From Sodiomyces alkalinus F11 (lineage: Eukaryota; Ascomycota; Sordariomycetes; Glomerellales; Plectosphaerellaceae), in assembly GCF_003711515.1 (NCBI RefSeq), contig NW_021167092.1, forward strand, positions 1 through 64,000: a stretch of DNA of 64,000 nt, written 5' to 3'. Shown one piece after another: positions 58,351 through 64,000 of this stretch. The position numbers and the translations under genes are program-made. The notes under the pieces are model-generated. The model was not told where the DNA came from. It worked only from the letters and a program-made list of their open reading frames with translations, and did not search any database. How positions within the stretch are numbered: position 1 is the stretch's first letter; each line of letters begins with the position of its first letter.

Positions 58351-58930
58351 TATAATAACATAGCAGAACTCTACGATAAAGGCGTTATAAGAGGGAAGGA
58401 GGCGTTAATAACAGCCTTAATTATTAAGATCTAGGGGGGTGGCCGGTAGTAGTAGTAAAGGATTAAAAACCACCACTAATATAAAAACCACCACTAATAT
58501 AAAAACCACCGAAAACGCCTCTAAAGACTAATAGGTTACTAACTAAGAGGTATTACGTAGAACGGCTACTATAGCCGTGGCAGGCACCACTATACCTACT
58601 ATTAGTTTTTCCTCTTTAATAGCTATTTTACCCTCCTCTTTAATAACGGCACTAACGGCGTTAATTTTACCCTCTTTAATAACCTCTTCTTTAAGGCTTA
58701 CTTTTACGCTGTTTTCGCCACCTCCTAATAATCCTCTAATGCCTGCCGCGGTTAAACATAGCGATTAAGAGAAATCTAAAGATACTAGCGGTTCTTCTTT
58801 AGGATCTTCCTCCACCTTAAAGGAGGCTATAGACGAGGCCACCGACGATACTACCGGAATAGAATTATTATTACGTAACTAATCCGTTATTAAAAAGGCC
58901 ACTACTATAACCGCGTAGATACGGCTTTGG
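58351..58930 (+). other. Copia-2 linker region after the integrase, low complexity
   Basis: Thr/Ser-rich coding-like sequence with a short direct repeat (ACCACCACTAATATAAAA, 58470-58508). It includes the plus open stretch 58577-58768. In Copia pol a variable linker lies between integrase and RT, and position supports that reading. No conserved domain is visible. Confidence 0.4.
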
Positions 58931-60150
58931 TGTGGTGTTGGTAGCCGGTTATATAACCCCCTTTTTTAAGGCTGCTGGATCTATATTCTATATATATATT
59001 AAGGGACACACGTAGGATATCCCCGGCGAGGGACTATCATTTCATTATTCTCCTCTTATATAATTACTTATTCCACGTTTAAGGTATCTTTCTAGTTTAA
59101 CTTATATTACCCTAATCAGAATAATGACTACCGATCTACTTCTTCGCTAAAGGTTATAGCGGTGTTAGTTATATTTTAGTTATATATCGTGGGTTAGCTA
59201 GACTAACCTCTTTATTTAATCTTTATCTTCACGATCTAGTGCTACTACGTCTTTATCTAGTTATAATATAGTGCTTAGAGGCGGATTTATTCGGCGTCCC
59301 TAAAGTATTCTAACCCTACTTAGAGTAACGGAGGCGCTTAAGAGAGGTTCCCGCCCTCCTAAACGGACTATTAGTTAACGACCCCTAAAAGATATAAAGA
59401 TAACGACTAAGGAAGGATTTAACGCTTTAAGACCGAGGGGAGATTAGCCCTAATAGATTTAGAAAAAGAAACGACTATATAGGTAAGATAAGAAGCATCT
59501 TTAGCACTTTTAATTATAAGACCCGCTACCGCAGAGGTAGTAACTATAAGAATAGAAGAAACCGATTAGATCGCGATAGAGTAGATTCCGGATATAGAAT
59601 AGACTCGATAAGGGGCTTATAACCCTTACTACTAATTAAGATAGACTCTTACACGATAGCGAAGAAAAGATAAAACCGCTAAAAGCAGGTTACCCGGATT
59701 AGGGTAACTGACCCCTAGCAGACCTAATAAAAAGCTAATACTAAGTATAGGAGTAAAATAATAATACCTTATAAAAGGACCTAATAATCTAGTAAAGACC
59801 TTTAGGGTCCTATTAGCAAGTTATAAGACTTCTTCGTAAGACCTAGCGCGTAATATTACTAATATTAATATCTGTGAGTATAGCCCCTTTACTAATAGGT
59901 AATCTCCTAATTATAGGGGGCCTCTTCCTTTAAAGTAAGTTAAAAAAGCTAGACCCCGAAAATAAATATTATAGAGCGAAATCTAGGACTATTATTACCC
60001 TTTTATTAAAGACTTTATTACTTTTATTAAGATAAGATAATATATATACTAACCTAACTAGTATCTAGAATACCTATAGGATCTTCTCGCTAAATAATTA
60101 ATTCGAAGAACCTTTCCCTAAACGCCCTAACCCTATTATTATTATTCGCC
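58931..60150. other. Unassigned region between Copia-2 and Gypsy-2
   Basis: No protein domain is recognised. Positions 58930-59080 keep more CA/TG (TGGTGTGGTGTTGGTAGCC...), then the RIP signature returns. By position it may hold the 5' LTR and leader of Gypsy-2, but no second LTR copy is present to show it. Confidence 0.4.
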
Positions 60151-62300
60151 TACCCCCTCGTACTTATACCTGAAACACTATAGATACTTAGACTTAGTAT
60201 CATAAGCCTAAACCCCGTTATCGTTATTAGCGACTCCGATAATAAGGCTCCCTCGCCGGCTATTCCCCTTATTCTCACGCCCGCCACTTCTACTACCCCT
60301 AATTAGGGGAACCACGATATCGGGGCTACGGCCTTACCTCCGCCCGCTCCTAGGCCGACTACTATATTTACCACGACTCCGACTACTATTTCGATAACTA
60401 CCCCTAATACTACCCCTACTTAGCCTATCTTCACTATCTAGCCTACTCCTAAACGTTAATAGCCCTCTACTACCGCTAAAGACCTAATTAAGCTACTATA
60501 AGCCTTAATAAGCCGTGACCGAGAGAGTACTATCGCCGAGGTTATTAAAGCCCTACTACCTATTACTACCACGTTAAGAGCACCCCTAAATCCCCTTACT
60601 ACTAGAGCTCCCCGCTTTAGTAGTAAGTCTCTCTCCACATTCCTTTAGTAGTATAATAACTATACTAAGCTTAACCGCCTTAGTAAAGCTAATAAGATTA
60701 TCTATATTAACCTATACACGGACACGGCTATTTATCCCGTTATCGAATACCTAATTAAAGAGGTTTAAGCCGCTAAAGGTAGTTAGTCTAATTTAGTTAA
60801 GAAGCTTATTAAAGAGTACTCTTATCTAGATCCTAACTACTAACTTAACTTCTCTTATAAGGTTTATTAGCTTCGGGTAAAATATAAGACGTATAAGATT
60901 AATAGCGTTTATTAGGTTAGGGACTTACTATACTAAATCACTATCTAGAAGGCTAAGGCAGAGCGGGTTTAAGGTACTTTTATCGAGGACTCCGAGCTTT
61001 ACGGTATCGTCCTTACTATTCTACACAGGGATATTCATATATTTATTGCTAATAAGCTTAAGATCCGAGGCACTGATTTAAGAAAGATAGTTAAGAGCTA
61101 TAGCCTGATTTCGGACCTACTACGGGAGTAATCTACGGATATCTAGGAAGTAGAGGGTAAGCCTATAGATAAGGACGCTATACTAGGTATAGTTAAGTCT
61201 AATTAGCCTAATAGTACCGTATTCTAGCCTATAATCTTAAGGCGGCCTACTATAGTCTAGGAGTCTATAGCCTTTTAATCGGATATAGATAAGCTCGTTA
61301 ATCTCCTCGAGAAGTATACTATTTCCTTTATCTATAATAGAGCTAAAGGCATTAGGGGTATTACTGCCTAAGTACTCGCCCTATCTAAGAGAATAGGCAC
61401 GGAAAAGGTCTAAGCCCTCCTCGCTATAAAGTCTAATCTAAAGAACGCCTTTTATACTATCCTTAAGCACGCTTCTTAGCCTACGATAACTACTTTAGTG
61501 TATTTCGCTACCCCTAATTAGGCTAATAGTGCCGCTTACTAGCCTAATAACGCTTAGTATACCGAGGAGATCTACTATAAAGGACCCCGCCCTAGATATA
61601 ATAACCGATATAATAATAACCGCCTAACCTAATAACACGATAACCGCCTAGGATAGCAGAGAGGTGCCTAGAGTAATACCTAACCCCTACTAACTCGTTA
61701 CTAGTATTACGGCTAAAAAGGGTATCGGAGAGATAACTACCCTATCCTAATCTATAATAGCGCTTATAACCTAGTTAAGTAGTAGTTCCCCAAGTATTTA
61801 GTAATAGATTAGACCGGTACCTAAGTAGCCTGCCTAAAAAGCGAGCTACGGGTTAATAAGTACTAGCTATACCGACGCCTTATACTATATTAGCTAGCCA
61901 CTAAGCTCTATAGCCGATTTAAGGAGCTCGTAGAACTCTATATTAAGACCTTCCAGCCCGCTACCCTCCCCTATAAGACTAAAGAGACTAATAGGCTTAT
62001 AATTAAGTACGTAGTTAAGCAGGTATAAAAGTAGTAGGCCGGTTAGGGTAATTAGGCTAACTAAGCTATTAAAGCCTTAAGAGTTACTAAGGTTACAGGA
62101 TCTATTAATTTTATTATTACTAGAGTATATACTACATCTATATCTCGATACACTTTAACCGACCCCTAAGACTCTTTTCGTACTACTAGAAGTAGGAGAA
62201 GTAATAAACCTATACTAAAAGTAGCTAGTTTCCCTAATTAGGCTATTGAATAGACCCTATCGACTCCGGAAAGCTCCTAAAGGGTTATAGAAATAGTTAA
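60150..62300 (+). pseudogene. Gypsy-2 gag pseudogene
   Basis: Starts in a Thr/Pro-rich N-terminal region (about 60180-60450), followed by a Lys/Leu-rich capsid-like part (about 60650-61500) and an Asn/Arg/Gln-rich stretch (about 61590-61680). One zinc knuckle at about 61695-61735 keeps the C-x2-C-x4-H-x4-C spacing but with Cys and His replaced (YYG*KGYRRDNY). This is the layout of Ty3/Gypsy gag. Many TAG codons stand where Gln is expected. The minus open stretch at 60456-60638 is antisense chance. Confidence 0.7.
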
Positions 62301-63560
62301 TAACGCCGATATAGAAGACGGACTAGCCCCTAATTCAATAGCCCCTATATCTAGACCCGCTATTACCTTAACTATTACCCGGCCTGCCTCACGGGCCTTA
62401 GCTTAAAAAGATACCTTTAATTTATTTAACTAGGAGGCCGTTATATAGAAGGTCCGCGAGAAGAGCCTAAAGGACTCTTTAAAGATAGAGGTTAAGATTC
62501 CTATAGTTTACCTCCTCTTCACTAATAAAGCTATGCTCGCGGACTATAAGGAGATACTAAGGTTAATCGGTAGCTAAGTAAAGCCTTATAAAGTTATCCG
62601 CTTAGCCCCTAAAAAGGCCTTTTTTATAGACTCTTTACCCCTTAGACCCGAGCGCCCTATATAGTTTACGAATACTATGACTATAGCCCCTACGCCTAAT
62701 AATACCCTATCTATTACGCCCGCCCCGATAATTAATAAACTAAAGCCTCCTACTATTTACGCTAAGTATATAATAATATAGGTTAGCCTAACTAAGCGAA
62801 TAGCTAAGGCCTACCTTATAAAGGATTATTTCTAGATAGTTATTAATATAGGAGCCGTCTTTAATACTATCCGGCTAGACCTTATAGAGAACCTAGGATT
62901 ACGGGGCCGTGTAGAGAAAAGCAGTATCGCGATTAAGAGAATTAATAACGTAGATAGGGTAAACTACGTAGGCTATCTAGAAGAGTACCTTTAGGTTAGG
63001 GACTAGCACGGGAAGGTCTATTTTATAGTAATCGAGGGGATAGGACCCGGAATACTCTTTAGCCTACTATTCTTACTCGATAGTTATGCCTCTTTTACCT
63101 ATAAGGATAGATAGATTAATATAGACTTTCCCTACGGGGATACCTATAATATCGTCCTTATTGCTAATAGGGAAGAAGTCGACGACCGCCCTTATAGATA
63201 AAGCTAGCCTAAGTTTAAAGAGGAGGAGAAGCGCTAAAAGGAGGAGGATTTAATCGATTAGAGTATCGGGTAGGGGGAGGATGGCGTCTATTATAGTTAG
63301 TCTAGGGCCGCTGCCTTAATATCGAGTAATAATAGGACTAACGGTTCGCCCGATTAGGGGGCGAAAGAGGAGGAGGAGATGGAGGAGGAGGAGAAGGGCG
63401 ACGACGATATTTTCTTTTATTTAGATAATAAGAATAATATTACTTTAATCGCCTTCCTACTTACGGAGGAGGTAAAGCCCTTAACGTAGAGAATTTATAT
63501 AGCCTTAAGGGCGATACTATAAAATTAGGGCCGAGGATATAAGAGGTGTATCGCGGAGGC
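62301..63560 (+). pseudogene. Gypsy-2 protease region pseudogene
   Basis: An aspartic protease motif is at 62842-62856, read as INIGA followed by VFNTIRLDLIENLGLRG; the family motif is DTGA, and both GAT-to-AAT and ACA-to-ATA are RIP-type changes. A second protease half (GILFSLLFLLDSYA) lies near 63050-63090. A very acidic Glu/Asp-rich linker follows (63215-63410). The reverse transcriptase is not reached with confidence. Confidence 0.65.
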
Positions 63561-64000
63561 TCCCTATATAATAACTATAACTATATAATAATAACTAATT
63601 TATACTAACTACTTATCTTTTTCGACTTTTCTATACTACTATTAGTCGAATCACCCTAATAGCCTCTTAGTCTTATATTTTCGGAAGGACCGGATAATAT
63701 AGGATAATTCCTAGATAAGAGCGCTCGAGGCTTTAAAGAAAGAGGAGGATAATATTATTAGTATAGCCGCGGTTACGACGAAAAGGCTATAATAACCTAA
63801 GAGGAGGAAGTCCTAGGATCTTATTACAAAGGTATACTATTCCCCTAATCCCGGAGGCTTCTTTACTATATAGAAGCCTAAGGCTTTTAAAGTGTACCCT
63901 TTTAACGATATTCCGTTTAATAGAAGTATCCCTAATAAAGACCACTACTAAAAAAAGAATATTCTTATAGAAATTAAAGAGGAAGACTAAGAACTAGAAG
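63561..64000 (+). other. Gypsy-2 pol continuation, cut by window end
   Basis: Plus-strand coding-like sequence with RIP-type stops. A PFNDIPFNRSIPNK-like segment near 63895-63945 suggests the start of pol before the RT, but no RT block is seen before the window ends at 64000. Confidence 0.4.

Noticed and set aside
1..64000. CRISPR arrays, operons or bacterial gene clusters
   Set aside because: There are no regularly spaced repeats with unique spacers and no bacterial gene organisation; the content is fungal retroelements and one eukaryotic gene.
1..64000. Centromere or telomere sequence
   Set aside because: The repeat-dense, RIP-rich makeup would fit pericentromeric or subtelomeric DNA, but no telomere repeat or other positional marker is present, so location cannot be claimed.

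Overview
The window looks like a transposon-dense block from a filamentous ascomycete (Pezizomycotina). It holds layers of retrotransposons inactivated by repeat-induced point mutation (RIP), plus one intact host gene. Outside a few short islands, CpA and TpG are nearly absent and TpA is very common, while CpG stays frequent. That is the footprint of C-to-T change in the CpA context. It turns CAA, CAG and TGG codons into stops, so element proteins can be read through in one frame but are broken every few residues.

Layout. 1-4785: LINE-A copy 1 (minus, cut by the window edge) next to a Gypsy RNase H fragment. 4904-11542: full-length LINE-B copy 1 (plus), which splits that RNase H with a 16-bp target site duplication (TSD). 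11543-14024: rest of the Gypsy element and a probable LTR. 14025-16110: LINE-C 3' region with a nested tRNA-derived SINE. 16112-26325: a second LINE-C interrupted by full-length LINE-A copy 2 (16612-22870, 11-bp TSD). 26326-32467: Copia-1. 32468-38602: LINE-B copy 2 (minus). 38603-40530: single-copy island with an intact PP2A activator (PTPA/Rrd2-type) gene. 40530-41382: LINE-B 5' fragment and unassigned DNA. 41400-49598: LINE-B copy 3 (minus, 17-bp TSD), itself holding a LINE-A 3' fragment, a second SINE and a hAT-like MITE. 49599-50129: AT-rich repeat into which copy 3 inserted. 50130-58930: LINE-B fragments and Copia-2 (LTR, gag, protease, integrase), the latter split by LINE-B copy 4. 60150-64000: Gypsy-2 gag and protease, cut by the window end.

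The elements are related by nesting and probably by shared machinery. LINE-A encodes endonuclease, reverse transcriptase and RNase H. LINE-B and LINE-C encode ORF1 (seen in LINE-B) and an ORF2 without a visible RNase H. The SINE has a Pol III A/B-box head and a tail matching the LINE-A 3' end, so it probably used LINE-A reverse transcriptase. The MITE has no coding capacity. The only gene likely to make a working protein is at 39024-40319. Element boundaries supported by TSDs are firm to a few bases; the others are approximate.
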